A DNA stretch of 60,602 nt from Sphaerosporella brunnea (taxonomy: Eukaryota > Ascomycota > Pezizomycetes > Pezizales > Pyronemataceae), in NCBI GenBank assembly GCA_008704415.1, contig VXIS01000297.1, positions 1-60,602 of the forward strand, read 5' to 3'. The notes beneath the pieces were generated by a model, which was given only the letters and a program-made list of their open reading frames with translations, made no database searches and had not been told where the DNA came from. A program made the position numbers and the translations under genes. Shown here piece after piece: positions 11,064-20,882 of the stretch. Each line of letters opens with the position of its first letter. Within the stretch, counting starts at the first letter, position 1.

Positions 11064-12280
11064 CAAATTGGCTCGATCCTTGGTGGCTCGCCAGGTATCA
11101 TGGTGGCCAGTCTGGCGAAGGTCGAGGATGGTGGCTGGGGGCAAAGTGGTTCCCCGAAGGGATTGTCGGCAAGGAAACTCGGTAGCCGTTTGGTTGTAGT
11201 GGCTGGCGGTGGGAGTGGTGGAGTATGTGACAGAGCCCTACGTATCCAGTTTCCTGCTGGGTTGTCTTCAGGGGTGGCCGCAAGGCGGCTTGCAAATCGG
11301 CGCTGTCGGAGCGCGAGGATGGTCTTGGCAGCCATAAGGCCGGCCTGACACCTGAGTGGCCCGATGGCAGATGTCTGGAGGGCACCTAGGATGGTCCCCG
11401 GTTGTCAGTTGAGCAACTTTTAGAGCTCGAGAGCACGTCCTTGTAGTCCTCGTTGCCCTTCGTTCCACCAAAGCTCTGTACCATATAGCGCCACTGCCTG
11501 GACGGCGGCCACCTGGATGCGTCGAACATTATCGGGTGCTAGTCCAAGCCTCCCCGTCAGGTACCTAATTCTAGCCTCGGCAGCCCTTGCTATGCCCATT
11601 CAAACGTAATGGTGATGAATGAGTGTCAGTTTGCTGTCCAGAAAGATTCCAAGCCATCTAGTTGCCTGCTTATTGTATGGTATTGGCGTGCCGGCAACGG
11701 ACAGTTTCATGTCTGTTAGCTTTTGCTTCCTAGTCAGTAGCAGGGCCTCTGTCTTGCAGACATGAAAGGCAACAGCGTTAGTGTTGGCCCAGAGTAAACT
11801 CGCTGCCGCGCATTTCTTGAGGATGCTCGTGACCTCGGCCACTGTATCGCCGGTCGCCACCCATGCAACGTCATCAGCATAGGAGAGGGCGAAAGACCCT
11901 TCCACTCCACCCTCCACAGCGGGAAAGAGGCCTGAGAGGTAGATGGCAAAGAGGATAGGTGAGATTGAAGACTGCTGTGGGAGCCCAGTTCTGATCGCCG
12001 TGGGCTTGCTGAGCTGACCCTTATTCGAACCCACCTATCTTCCTTGAAGGAAGCGGTCCATCTGATCATGCTGTGGGGCGCGTGTAGTGTCATGAGCCTG
12101 CGGATGAGCACTGCCAGGCGTCATCGATGCGGTTGGCCTGGCATGTCGGATCCCATCGCGGAGTGTGAGCATTGAAGTTGCTGGCCAGGACAACTTCACC
12201 GGTAAGCAGCGCCTTCTAGTTTTCAAGCCGGCTAGGACGCTGTTTCAGGAAGCCATCGCTGCCTGCATCGTGATAAAACC
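11064..12280 (-). pseudogene. LINE-1 RT with a remnant of endonuclease
   Basis: Upstream part of LINE-1. The RT palm has GLPQQSSISPILFAIYLSGL and the catalytic box FALSYADDVAWVATG. Downstream are WLGIFLDSKLTLIHH and the thumb motif VAAVQAVALYGTELWW, typical of Tad-like LINEs. Upstream of the RT, at about 12120-12280, the frame reads SRLENWKALL-like sequence and then VVLASNFNAHTPRWDP. This is the apurinic endonuclease motif (..GDFNAHHPLWD) and matches LINE-2 at 18370-18460. The distance from endonuclease to RT is far too short, so an internal deletion has removed the linker and RT N-terminus. The 5' end beyond 12280 is not recognisable. Confidence 0.82.
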
Positions 12281-12939
12281 GCTTTTCATCGGTCTGGAAA
12301 CAATCTTTTAAGCTCCAGTTGTCTTGACTCCCACAACTTCAAGGTTTTCGTAAGCTTCGGTCGTTTTGATTCGCAAACGGCTCGTCAAGCTTCTGTAGTC
12401 TTAAGCTCACAACTCTGGCTGTCCGCTGCTCAAATCGCGTCCGCAGCGGCTCCAGCGGTATATACCGACAACTCTCGCTCCGCGCTGCTCCAACTTAGCA
12501 ACGCACCCTAACAGCGCACCGACGACACACCCAGATTAGGCTACAATGAGTGATAGGTTTTGTGCGGTGAGTGATAGGATGTGAATGTTGAACACTACAT
12601 GTCACTCGTTCGTCGAGTGTCAATCTGTGAGTATGAGCCGGCGCAGTAGGCTTAGACAGCAGTGTAGTTAGTTTACGGTTTTGCACTCGCGATCTTCACC
12701 TCAAGTGCAGTGACGGCGTCTCTAGCTCTACACCTTGAAAATAACCGCTTGTACCCACATCTTAGTGTCGCTGCGTCCAGAACTTGCTGTCAATAGTGAA
12801 CACCAACTTGAACCCGACAACATCGTTTTCACCACTACCACCCCCATCTACCAATCAAATCAGCCAACATAATGGAGCACGCACACACTAGCACCAAAAA
12901 GGAGTGCAAGAAGGCGCACAGTTATGTTCACTACCTAGT
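12281..12939. other. No gene recognised between LINE-1 and minisatellite
   Basis: I see no supported coding region. The stretch could include further degraded LINE-1 5' sequence, but I cannot align it to LINE-2 beyond about 12280. Confidence 0.4.
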
Positions 12940-13410
12940 CCAAATCTGCAGACCGAGGTCAAAGGTGCATGGTACTCCTGCAAGCAGGCTACTTGCTGGA
13001 AGGGTTTGTTTTGCTTGTGTGGAGGAACATGCGCCGGAGATCTGAGTCTTGGTGAAGCCGAAGGTCCATGGTCGATGATGCATGGTACTCCTGCAAACAT
13101 GGCTACTTGCTGGAAGCGGTGGTTTTGCTGGTGTGGAGGAACATGCGCCGGACAGCTTGCCCACCAGAGCCAAACCAAAGTCGATGGTGCATGGTACTCC
13201 TGCAAACAGGGCTACGTGCTGGCAGCGGTGGCTTTGCTTGTGTGGAGGAACATGCGCCGGAGATCTCAGTGAAGCCTGTGGAAAGGAAAATGCGGCGGAG
13301 ATCTGGGTTTTGGTGAAGCCGAAGGTCCATGATACCCTCCGGCTGACAAGGCCACTTGCTGGAAGCGGTGGTTTTCCTGGTGTGATGCGCTGAAGAGCTT
13401 GGTGGATCAA
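12940..13410. repeat. Minisatellite, ~110-bp unit, about 4 copies
   Basis: A tandem array. Each unit carries GCATGGTACTCCTGCAA (at about 12966, 13078 and 13188), then GCTACTTGCTGGAAG, then GTGTGGAGGAACATGCGCCG. The first three units are 110-112 bp apart; a fourth, more diverged unit with an inserted segment ends near 13400. The Cys/Trp-rich ORFs on both strands are by-products of the repeat and not proposed as genes. Confidence 0.88.
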
Positions 13411-14057
13411 AGGTCCATGATACCCAGTACGCTATCAATCATATCCGCACACGAACAGGTAAAATGCCTCGCACAAAAAAGTCATAGAAAAACAAAGATC
13501 ATAGAAGTATACATTGACATTATGTCATTATGTGTGCTTGCTTACTGGAGATTGAGCTCGGGATGAGAGCCATCCTGCTGCTCAGCATCCTGTTGCTCGA
13601 GAAGCTGCCGCTCAACGATAGTCTTTCGCTGACGAGCGCCGGGCTCACGACCTGTTGACGGGTGGGTTTCCCTCAGTGGACACTATGAACGTGGTTCAAG
13701 GGATATATTGAAGGTACGGCGCTTCGGCGCTTGGTTCTTCGCTTCAGGTGCAGAAGTCCGCGCCAGCATGAAACCTTGATCTGACTACATCGCTATCTAA
13801 GCCTTTCCAATCGAATGTCATATATAGAGTACGAGTAATCACCCGTATGCTGACCACACACGGTGTCGAGTCATTAGGAAAGCTCCACTTAAGGTGAAGC
13901 ACGTGAAGAATAAAATATGTACATCACCGCTCAAATACCTCATTGTACACCACGTTCAGACAATGCCCGTCCCTTCCAGACGTCGTCTCTGGCAACAGAA
14001 TCCTGCCACGATCACCTTGTTGGGCGGTACAGCACCACATAGAGTTGTCCGTGACTA
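13411..14057. other. No gene recognised
   Basis: AT-richer than its neighbours around 13440-13520. No ORF with a recognisable domain, and no repeat boundary apart from the start of the hAT-B relic at 14058. Confidence 0.4.
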
Positions 14058-15185
14058 CAAGTGCTAATAGACGGGCCGGCACGTGGGGCAAATGGGGCCT
14101 CAGATCGTAGGCCGGGGTGAGGCGCCTGTTGCGCTTAGGTTCCAGGCGAAGATCCCGAGGCGTGGATGACTGATAGGCGTCGGCGGGTGCCGGTTAGGCA
14201 AGAATGTGGATCATGCTGATTACCGGAAAATCTCGGATCGGACTAATTTGACCAGCAATGGGAGGACAGGCCAGACTGGATAGAGCGTGGTGAAACCGGA
14301 AACCCACCGGTTTTGGAAATGTGAGTATAAAATCTCCGATGTCGGGCCTGCACCTGCAGCCTTGCCAGGTGGTCGAGAACTTAACCAACCTCATACCCTT
14401 GGTACCTCACCCTTGCATTTTGTTCGAGCACGCCTTGCTGATCATAAGTGCTTTACCTATAGAAGAATCAGATTGGAAAATGAAGAAGAGGTCACGCTTG
14501 AATTGTTCCCAGATGCATCCACTGGAGCGGTTTCAACAGCGGCCGGTCGAGAATTTTGCAGGCATGCTGGACTACAGGATCAAGACCATCAATAGCGGTG
14601 TAGCACGGTTGCTGGGACGAGATCTTCCAGGCATGGAAGTCGATTTAAATGCCATTCCTGCGATGCCAACCGGGGCCGAACGCATTTTCAGTGGGTATGA
14701 ATGTCGACGCTCCCTTCCAGCAGGCTAATTATTAACTTCCTGATCATTGCAGAAGTCGATACACCATTACTGATCAACGAGCGTCCCTTGGTGGCGATGC
14801 TATGGAAGCAATTGAGTGTATGAAGTCCTGCGCACGTCAGAACCTTGTCGATGGTCCGGGTTCCCATATCCATACAGTTGAACGGATGTTGTGCGATTTT
14901 GAAATTCGGGCAGCGGAGATGGCATGATATGGATTTGTAGAGATCAGTGATTGTAGTTAAACAAGGATAGATAGATGAGTGAGACCCTTGTGGATGGTCA
15001 GGGCACCTGGTGGGCTCAGCGGGAGCCCACATATCACGTGTACCTGACCTGACCGGCGCCCGTAGGCACCGGGATCTCGGTCCAAAATGCCTGGTCCAAA
15101 CAAACCGTGATTTTAAAAGCCCGTTCAAATCGGTCCAGTTCAGGCCGCGCTCAAAGCCGGACTGGCCGGACTTGTGACACCCCTG
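14058..15185 (+). mobile_element. hAT-B relic, deletion derivative
   Basis: An old hAT copy on the plus strand. The left end (about 14058-14260: TAATAGACGGGCCGGCACGT, then GGGGCAAATGGGGCCT) resembles the end of the hAT element at 46865 and its mirror at 59930-60110. The right end reads CGGACTTGTGACACCCCTG, the common hAT end here. Between them lies only the C-terminal transposase part. The left end is too diverged to show a convincing 8-bp TSD. Confidence 0.7.
14321..14927 (+). CDS. Spliced hAT C-terminal fragment (open)
   Basis: Two exons, 14321-14694 and 14753-14927, join across a 58-nt GT-AG intron (GTATGA ... CATTGCAG). They give an open frame of 182 codons plus stop. Exon 1 ends in LNAIPAMPTGAERIFSG. 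Exon 2 continues SRYTITDQRASLGGDAMEAI, then ECMKSCARQN, and ends AAEMA. This is the hAT dimerisation region (IPA....ERVFSGG...IT..R..L....EAL.CLKSW). The catalytic core is absent. The start ATG is uncertain and the N-terminal ~90 codons are not recognised. An intact spliced fragment could act as a regulator of the family or simply be a young decay product; this is inference. Confidence 0.6.
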
Positions 15186-15208
15186 GTTATGGCGGTGGAG
15201 GTGGAGAT

Positions 15209-15703
15209 CAGGGCTGTCAAAAGTCCGGCCAGTCTGGCTTTGAGCGCGGCCTGAACCGGACTGATTGAAACGGGCTTTTAAAATCACGGCCCGTTTGGAC
15301 CAGGCTTTTTGGATCGAGACCCAGGCGCCTACCGGCACCCGCCAGGCCCAGAAGTGCCCGGGGCCCAACGGGCCCGCCAGGCATCTGTGGTTTTTTGCTG
15401 ACACATACATCAAGGAAAGAAAGATGAAGGTGAGATCCCGATTCAACAACCTGAAGGACCTCCAGATACACGTCCATCTCCGCACCGCGCTGTTCCAGGT
15501 CACTCAGCATACGCCCCGCGTTCGGCGCAATGGCTGACGCGACCTTAATTCAGGATACCGGGCACCGGCAGGCACCTATCAGATATCCAGGTTTTTCTTA
15601 TGCCGGCCCGAACCTGCCAGGCTTGCCACCTCACCGGCCCGACCTGACCCACTCCGTGGGGTCCCATTGGACCTGGCGGCCGGTCGGACTATTGACACCC
15701 CTG
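15209..15703 (-). mobile_element. Non-autonomous hAT element, 495 bp
   Basis: Starts CAGGGCTGTCAAAAGTCCGG and ends in the inverted GTCGGACTATTGACACCCCTG. It is flanked by 8-bp duplications GTGGAGAT (15201-15208) and GTGGTGAT (15704-15711), one mismatch. On the minus strand it retains the last codons of a hAT transposase (MLSDLEQRGAEMDVYLEVLQ) next to the 3' end. The same arrangement occurs in the copies at 49570-50223 and 56559-57212. Confidence 0.85.
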
Positions 15704-15938
15704 GTGGTGATTTTGGCATTGTTCAATCAGACCCCACCACTCCCAACAGCGCGGCCCGTTTTCGACACAGCACTTTGTCCGACCCAGAGCAAGGCATCAT
15801 GAGGTTGCCAACCCTAAGTGCTGTTACAAAACAATCCTCAATCGCGCGGAAAGCTCGACCCTCCCGAACCTCAATCTCTCTCACAAACTTGATTATCCAG
15901 CACCGCCATCTCCAATACCTGCACCATACAACACAATC

Positions 15939-16262
15939 ATGTCGCTGTCCAAACTTTACACGATGTTCAGCCTCCCGCCCCCATGCCCTGACGACGGGAA
16001 GACGCACATCTTTATCGTGGAGTTCATTTGCGACAAGGGATGGTACACCGCGTACCACCACACCTACCCGGAGTGGGAGGCGGTCCTCACAGAGGCCTTC
16101 AACCACCTGGCAATTTTCAAGAGGTTCCCGCTTCTGTATCGGCCGAACGTGCACGCTGTCAGGAAGGATAACCACCTTGATACCTTCGGCACTTCCCTCG
16201 TTGGGCTCGGTATGGTCTGGGTCCGCAAACGCGGAATTCCGGAGGTGGATGCAGCCCCCTGA
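15939..16262 (+). CDS. Hypothetical protein, 107 aa
   Basis: I do not recognise this protein. The ATG follows a C/A-rich leader with fungal-like context (CAATCATGTC). The protein starts MSLSKLYTMFSLPPPCPDDG and continues with a compact segment rich in aromatics (FIVEFICDKGWYTAYHHTYP). It ends at 16262, three bases before the next ORF. No signal peptide or membrane segment is evident. It lies directly beside a hAT insertion and may be the first exon of a longer gene continuing to 16710. Confidence 0.45.
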   Translation: MSLSKLYTMFSLPPPCPDDGKTHIFIVEFICDKGWYTAYHHTYPEWEAVLTEAFNHLAIFKRFPLLYRPNVHAVRKDNHLDTFGTSLVGLGMVWVRKRGIPEVDAAP

Positions 16263-16264
16263 AC

Positions 16265-16710
16265 ATGGCGGTTGTGCTAGTCCTCCATCTAGTCCAGCAG
16301 CAGCTGCAGCAGCAGCAGCAATGGCAGCAGCAGCAGGACCAAAACTGGGCTGCTCAGGAGGACTTCAAACGGGACCAGGAAGCCTACCAGACGAGCATCA
16401 ACAACCAGATGCAGGCGATCCCTGTTCAGATTGGCGCCATACTGAAGAAGACGCTGGCGGCCGTTGTGGCCACAACCGCCCCGCCCTCCCGGTCCACCCT
16501 GTCGGCCCCGCGGACCGAGTCTTGGTCCTCCACGTCACCAGCTACGCTCTGGCCTCCGTTGCCAGCTCCCCCTCCCCTCTGCAGCTAGCTTCGCCCTTCC
16601 GCAAGCGCCCAGTGATGGTGCCTGACTCACTATGGACCATTGCAGCAACGGAGAAGCTGAATGAATACCACCGGCAATTTGCCAAGAGAATCCGTCTTAA
16701 AACTCCGTGA
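16265..16710 (+). CDS. Hypothetical glutamine-rich region
   Basis: A CAG-rich tract at 16296-16340 encodes a run of Gln (LQQQQQWQQQQDQN) in the 16265 frame, followed by a probable helix (DFKRDQEAYQTSINNQMQAI). A second frame open to 16710 ends FAKRIRLKTP and looks as protein-like as the first. A frameshift or an unrecognised intron near 16480 could link them. No function can be assigned. It may be the 3' part of the gene beginning at 15939. Confidence 0.35.
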
Positions 16711-17539
16711 TTCCAAAAAATTCAGTTTTCCGGTACGTAAGCATTTTATTTTTCAGATGTCTTAAAACGGGTGCTAAACTCCGACCAGAGACTGCCGGCG
16801 GTGGGAACAGCGTGCGTGTTTCGGTTCATTTTATTTGACTCCATTGTGCGCGGGCACCCAGTCTACAGCTTTCCCACGCAGCACTGCCAGTGCAACTGCA
16901 ATCATAACCCCGCGCCGAGCTCCTTCACCCGATGTCGAAACCCTTGCAGCGGTTGGACCAATCTTGCCGAGAATCCACAAATTGAATTTGACAATGATTA
17001 CCGGTTTATCCTCGTGGGAGAGCATCTCTGCAAAGGCGATCCTGTTACATCAAAAATAGGAGAAGACAATTGCGGAAAGGTTCGCAAATTTCTGACCTAC
17101 TTGTTGTAGTCGGGATTCGGAATGGTATGAAGATGTGTTGATGTGTCGTGGTAATTGCTACATACGCGAAAAGTGTCCAAAGATTTTTGTCCTTAGGCTC
17201 GTACATTCTGTTTTTTCAGAGAATTGATATTCGTTCCTGAGGAAGTGGTAATTTGCCAACATCATACCTCTTTCACTACGGCAGCTACCCAAAGATTGCA
17301 GCAAAGGAAAGAGCATAAAACGGGCATTCTATCAAATGAAAAATCATGGCAATCAAACCATTTTTGGTGGTGCTGCCCACGTTTGAGGATTTGATAAGTC
17401 TTCGGCCCCATTGCCCCCTTCCCCTCTCCCCAATCCTAACCCCCACCTGCACCACAGTGCGGCTCAACAATTGCAGCGAAGGAAACAGCATGAAAAGAGC
17501 ATTCTGCCAAATCAAAAATCCTGGCAATCGTCAGGAAAG
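16711..17539. other. No gene recognised; short direct repeat
   Basis: No supported ORF. Two diverged copies of a ~60-bp word occur at about 17293-17352 and 17472-17530 (GATTGCAGCAAAGGAAAGAG versus ATTGCAGCGAAGGAAACAGC, each followed by CAAAT.AAAAATC.TGGCAATC). Their origin is unknown. Confidence 0.45.
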
Positions 17540-17729
17540 CCCGACCACGACGACGATCTGGGCTTTTAGCGTCGCCCTGCATAACCAGGCCCGGGCGGCA
17601 CCTGTGAGATATCCAGGTTTTGTGAACATTGGCCCGAAGCAATCAGGCTGCACTTACCGTCGGCCCGACCTGACCCACTCTGTCGGGCCCCGTTTCGACT
17701 GGCGGGTGCCCGAACTATTGGGAACCCTG
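17540..17729 (-). mobile_element. hAT end fragment
   Basis: Read on the minus strand it begins CAGGGTTCCCAATAGTTCGG at 17729. It aligns by eye with the first ~190 bp of the hAT copy starting at 51690 (CAGGGGTCCCAATAGTCCGG, with shared GTGCAGCCTGAT, CCTGGATATCT and GGTTAT.CAGGGCGA words). The other end was not found, so this is an isolated 5' end. Confidence 0.65.
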
Positions 17730-19136
17730 GCTGGGACGAGGTAATGAGCCCAGGGCCTACGCTGGATGTGACCATCTTCCTCGAGTGAGTGGAACCTGAG
17801 CAGAGCCGCGTCACCGAATCTGGGACGAAATAATGCGCCGCAAGGCCTAAGCTCGAATTGTGACAATCTTCGTCGAGTGAGTAATCAAGCTTATTACCGG
17901 CATGCAACGTTACTGGTGGGTTAACTGCAACCTGTGTCTGTAGCCGAACCCTCAATCCACCTGCTTCTTCGTCTTCTTCTCCTTGCGTACCGAATAAGCA
18001 CATCTGCAACGTCATAGGTTGTGCCGAATGCACCAAACAGCGTGGCCGCATCTGCAAGCACATAAAGTCTGTGCTGCGATGCCCCAACTGCAACGGTGCC
18101 CACTCTGCGCGGGACAACTCCTGCCCTACCAAGAGAGAAGCGACCAGAGCGGCCAGATCCACGCGGACGGACGGAACGGCCAGCCGGACAGCGCCAACGC
18201 AACCCCCATTGGATGACAAACAGTTCCCCAGCCTGCCATCAGGGTCAGGGTTAGACCTCACCTCCACAGGCGACGTCATGGCTATGGCCCCCTCCGCCCT
18301 CCGGGGCGCACTGCCGTATCATCAACGTCTATGACCAGTTCAGCCAGGATGCGTCCGACGATGGCTTCCTACGACAACGCCTCAGCCGGCTTGAAAATTG
18401 GAATGCACTGCTGCTGGCCGACAAACTCGTCCTCGCCGCGGGCTTCAACGCCCACAGTCCACAATGGGATGCGGGATGCCATGCCCGCGGAAGCGCCGCC
18501 TGGCTCCCCTCAATCCTCGACCGCTACGAGCTGACGATCTGAAATGACGAGACCCCGACCTGACCTGCGACCGCAGCGCCTCTCACTGTCAACCGCCGGC
18601 CTAAACGTCAACCACTCGACCGCGGAAGCCCCCGAGCACGCGAAAGGCTCCGATGACGCTCTTCTGGCCTGGAGCTGCCCTGACAGCATCACCAGCAAGG
18701 TAGTGACCGGCTGGGACATCGCAGGAATGACGGAAGAGCTGCAGCAGGAGGAGGCGCTGCGGGCCTAGCGCTGCGTGACCGACAGCACACAGCAAGTCAA
18801 AACCGACGATCCGCCCGACCGACTAGACGCAGAAGCCGACGGGTGCTCAGCGCTGCAAGACGGTCTTTCCGGACATCCCAGGGCACTACCCGGCAGGCGG
18901 TGAAGACCATGCGCCGGTCCCTGCGAGCGGCCATCCGACGCGCCAAACGCGAGCATTGGGTCAACTTCCTGCAGCAGGCCGGACCCCACGACACGATAAT
19001 GGAAGGCCCTGCTATACGCCAATGGCGCTGCAGCGATTGTGGCCCCGTATCGGGTCAGGATGGCTCCACCGCTACGACCATAGCCGAACAGAGCGCCATA
19101 ATGGCCAAGCAGGCCTTCCCGCCTCCGCCTGGCGAT
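17730..19136 (+). pseudogene. LINE-2 ORF1 zinc knuckle and endonuclease
   Basis: 5' part of a Tad-like LINE on the plus strand. 17735-17905 holds two imperfect ~88-bp direct copies (GGGACGA(G/A)(G/A)TAATG ... CTTC.TCGAGTGAGT), perhaps promoter repeats. ORF1 shows a nucleic-acid-binding knuckle CPNCNGAHSARDNSC at about 18082-18126. Endonuclease motifs follow: RIINVYDQFS and LVLAAGFNAHSPQWDAG at about 18310-18470. Further on is the basic linker AIRRAKREHWVNFLQQAG at about 18930-18990. Stops and frame changes are frequent, so it is a pseudogene. Gypsy-2 interrupts it at 19137 (TSD GCGAT at 19132-19136), and it continues at 25049. Confidence 0.75.
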
Positions 19137-19539
19137 TGTAACGGCGGAGGTCGGAGGGTAGTCGGGGTGAGCCTAAGGTACTCGTATAGTCGAGGGTTCT
19201 ATGTCGGAGACGGGGGTTGTGTACGGGGTCGAAGTCGAGTTGGAGACGAGGTTTGGAGACGGGGATCGAAGTCGGGATCCGGGCGTGCCGAGCACGTGCG
19301 TCGGACGGGGTTCGGGACGAAGACTAAGAGGTGCCGCGCACAGGGTTCAGGACAAGATTCGAGGAGGTGAACTAATGTGCTTAGATTTGTAGTACAAAGG
19401 TTCAGTAAAGAAAAGAAGAACAGAAACAACGAAGCCGCTCTATATATACCCCGTGCCACGTGACTGCGGTGCCCCGCGTCACGTGACACCCTAACCCTAA
19501 TAACGCCGAATCCCCACCACTCAACCTCACGCCGTGACA
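19137..19539 (-). repeat. Gypsy-2 3' LTR
   Basis: 403-bp LTR with TG...CA ends and a TATATATA at 19441-19448. Two CACGTG E-boxes lie at 19457-19462 and 19480-19485. It contains CCCTAACCCTAA at 19489-19500, which resembles a telomere repeat but is part of the LTR. Confidence 0.92.
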
Positions 19540-19574
19540 GTATCCCCCTTCTCAGGACTGAGTTCCGACGAAGC

Positions 19575-20006
19575 TTAGTTATCTTCTGGTAATGGTCCTG
19601 GTTTGTGGGGGTATTCGTTGTGGAAACGGTCCACGGCTTCCAGGGCGTTAACTGACTCAGCCGGTTCCCAATTGGGTTGGTCGTAGCCTCTCCATTTGAC
19701 CAGGTATTGGAGCTTTCTCCATCGTCCGTATAATCGCGAGTCGAGAATCTGGTCCACATACCATTCCTCTTCGCCCTCGATCTGCACCGGTGGAGCCGGG
19801 TCTTGGTGCCGTCCCGGATAAGGGTCGTCGGCTGCGGGTTCCAACAACGACACATGGAAAACAGGGTGGACATGCATATCCGGGTGGAGCCGAAGGCGGT
19901 AAGCGTAGGCTGAGATCTTCTCTGCAATCTCGAAGGGTCCATGACGTTTGTTGCTTAACTTGCTAGCCGGCCGTCGAGTCTTCCAGTTCCGGGCGTCCAG
20001 CCACAC
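19575..20006 (-). pseudogene. Gypsy-2 integrase C-terminus and chromodomain
   Basis: Starts in the integrase C-terminal module (VWLD-like WLDARNWKTRRPASKL, then GPFEIAEKISAYAYRLRL, VFHVSLLEP). It ends in a chromodomain: VDQILDSRLYGRWRKLQYLV, then KWRGYDQPNWEPAESV. A TAA interrupts the frame just upstream, where Gypsy-3 reads AYQVGDKVWLDGRNW and this copy reads NY-stop-VGD. The chromodomain aromatic residues appear retained. Confidence 0.87.
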
Positions 20007-20018
20007 TCGGTCGCCAAC

Positions 20019-20882
20019 TTAGTAGTTTGGAGCTGGTATACGATGTGCATCCGCGTTGTCCTGGTACCTCATCTGTGCTCGTAGGAGCTCGGTACGTAGG
20101 TGGGAGTGGATTTCTAATAACGTGCGTGCGGTGGTCTGGGCTCTCCTATCGTTGACGTCGTTGGCAGCTGCAGGGGATAGATCAAACTGACATCGTGGAT
20201 CGAAACCTCTACTAGCGAAGAACGGTGAAGATCCATGAGCTTCCGATGCATGGTTGTTGGTCGCGAATTCAGCCAAAGCTAGCCACTCGGCCCAATCATC
20301 TTGGAGGTAGTTGACATGTGCCCGCAGATACTTTTCCATGATGGCATTGACTCGTTCGGTTTGGCCGTCGGTCTGTGGGTGGAACGCAGTTGAAAGTCGC
20401 GGCTCAATGCCCAATCTCTCGCACAGTCTTGTCCAGGATTCAGAGGCGAATTGGGGTCCTCGAAATGATACCATGGTCAGGGGTAAGCCGTGCAACCTGA
20501 ATATTTGTTCGATGAACAGGTCGGCCAGTCCTGCTGCGTCAATGTTGGTTCTGCAAGGGATCAAGTGTCGTTCCTTTGTGAGGCGGTCCACTACTACCCA
20601 AATAGCGTCAAAACCATGTGACCACGGAAGTCCGTTAACGAAATCCATCGAGATGTCCTGCCACGGATGATCTGGGATGGGGAGGGGGCGTAGGATGCCG
20701 TAGGGTGCGTGTCGGCCCGTCCGTGATTGTTGACAGGTATGGCACTTTCGCACATAACGCTCAACATCCTGGCGCATTTTTGGCCAGTAGTAGGAGCGGC
20801 AGATCAGTTCAAGGGTTTTTGATCTTCCTGAGTGTCCAGCCACGGGGGTGTCGTGGTGTTGTTGCATCAGGCCAAGGCACAA
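20019..20882 (-). pseudogene. Gypsy-2 integrase with lost catalytic Asp
   Basis: HHCC zinc region ([20 protein letters not shown], then CHTCQQ) and DDE core. The first acidic residue is in SMDFVNGLPW and the Glu in TERVNAIMEKYL. The second catalytic Asp (family SDRGPQF) reads SFRGPQF: codon TTT at 20463-20465 on the minus strand, where the paralogous Gypsy-3 has Asp. Strand transfer should be abolished. The frame is shifted relative to the RT frame near 20878 and ends at the TAA near 20019. Confidence 0.88.

Noticed and set aside
12904..13410. Cys/Trp-rich ORFs on both strands that look like a secreted cysteine-rich repeat protein.
   Set aside because: They come from a DNA minisatellite read in several frames on both strands; no start context, signal peptide or intron supports a gene.
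14058..14065. 8-bp target duplication for the hAT-B relic (CGTGACTA versus GTTATGGC after 15185).
   Set aside because: The two 8-mers do not match; the left end is too degraded to set the boundary.
19489..19500. CCCTAACCCTAA resembles a fungal telomere repeat (also near 24998-25010).
   Set aside because: Only two units, present at the same place in both LTRs of Gypsy-2; it is part of the LTR and not a chromosome end.
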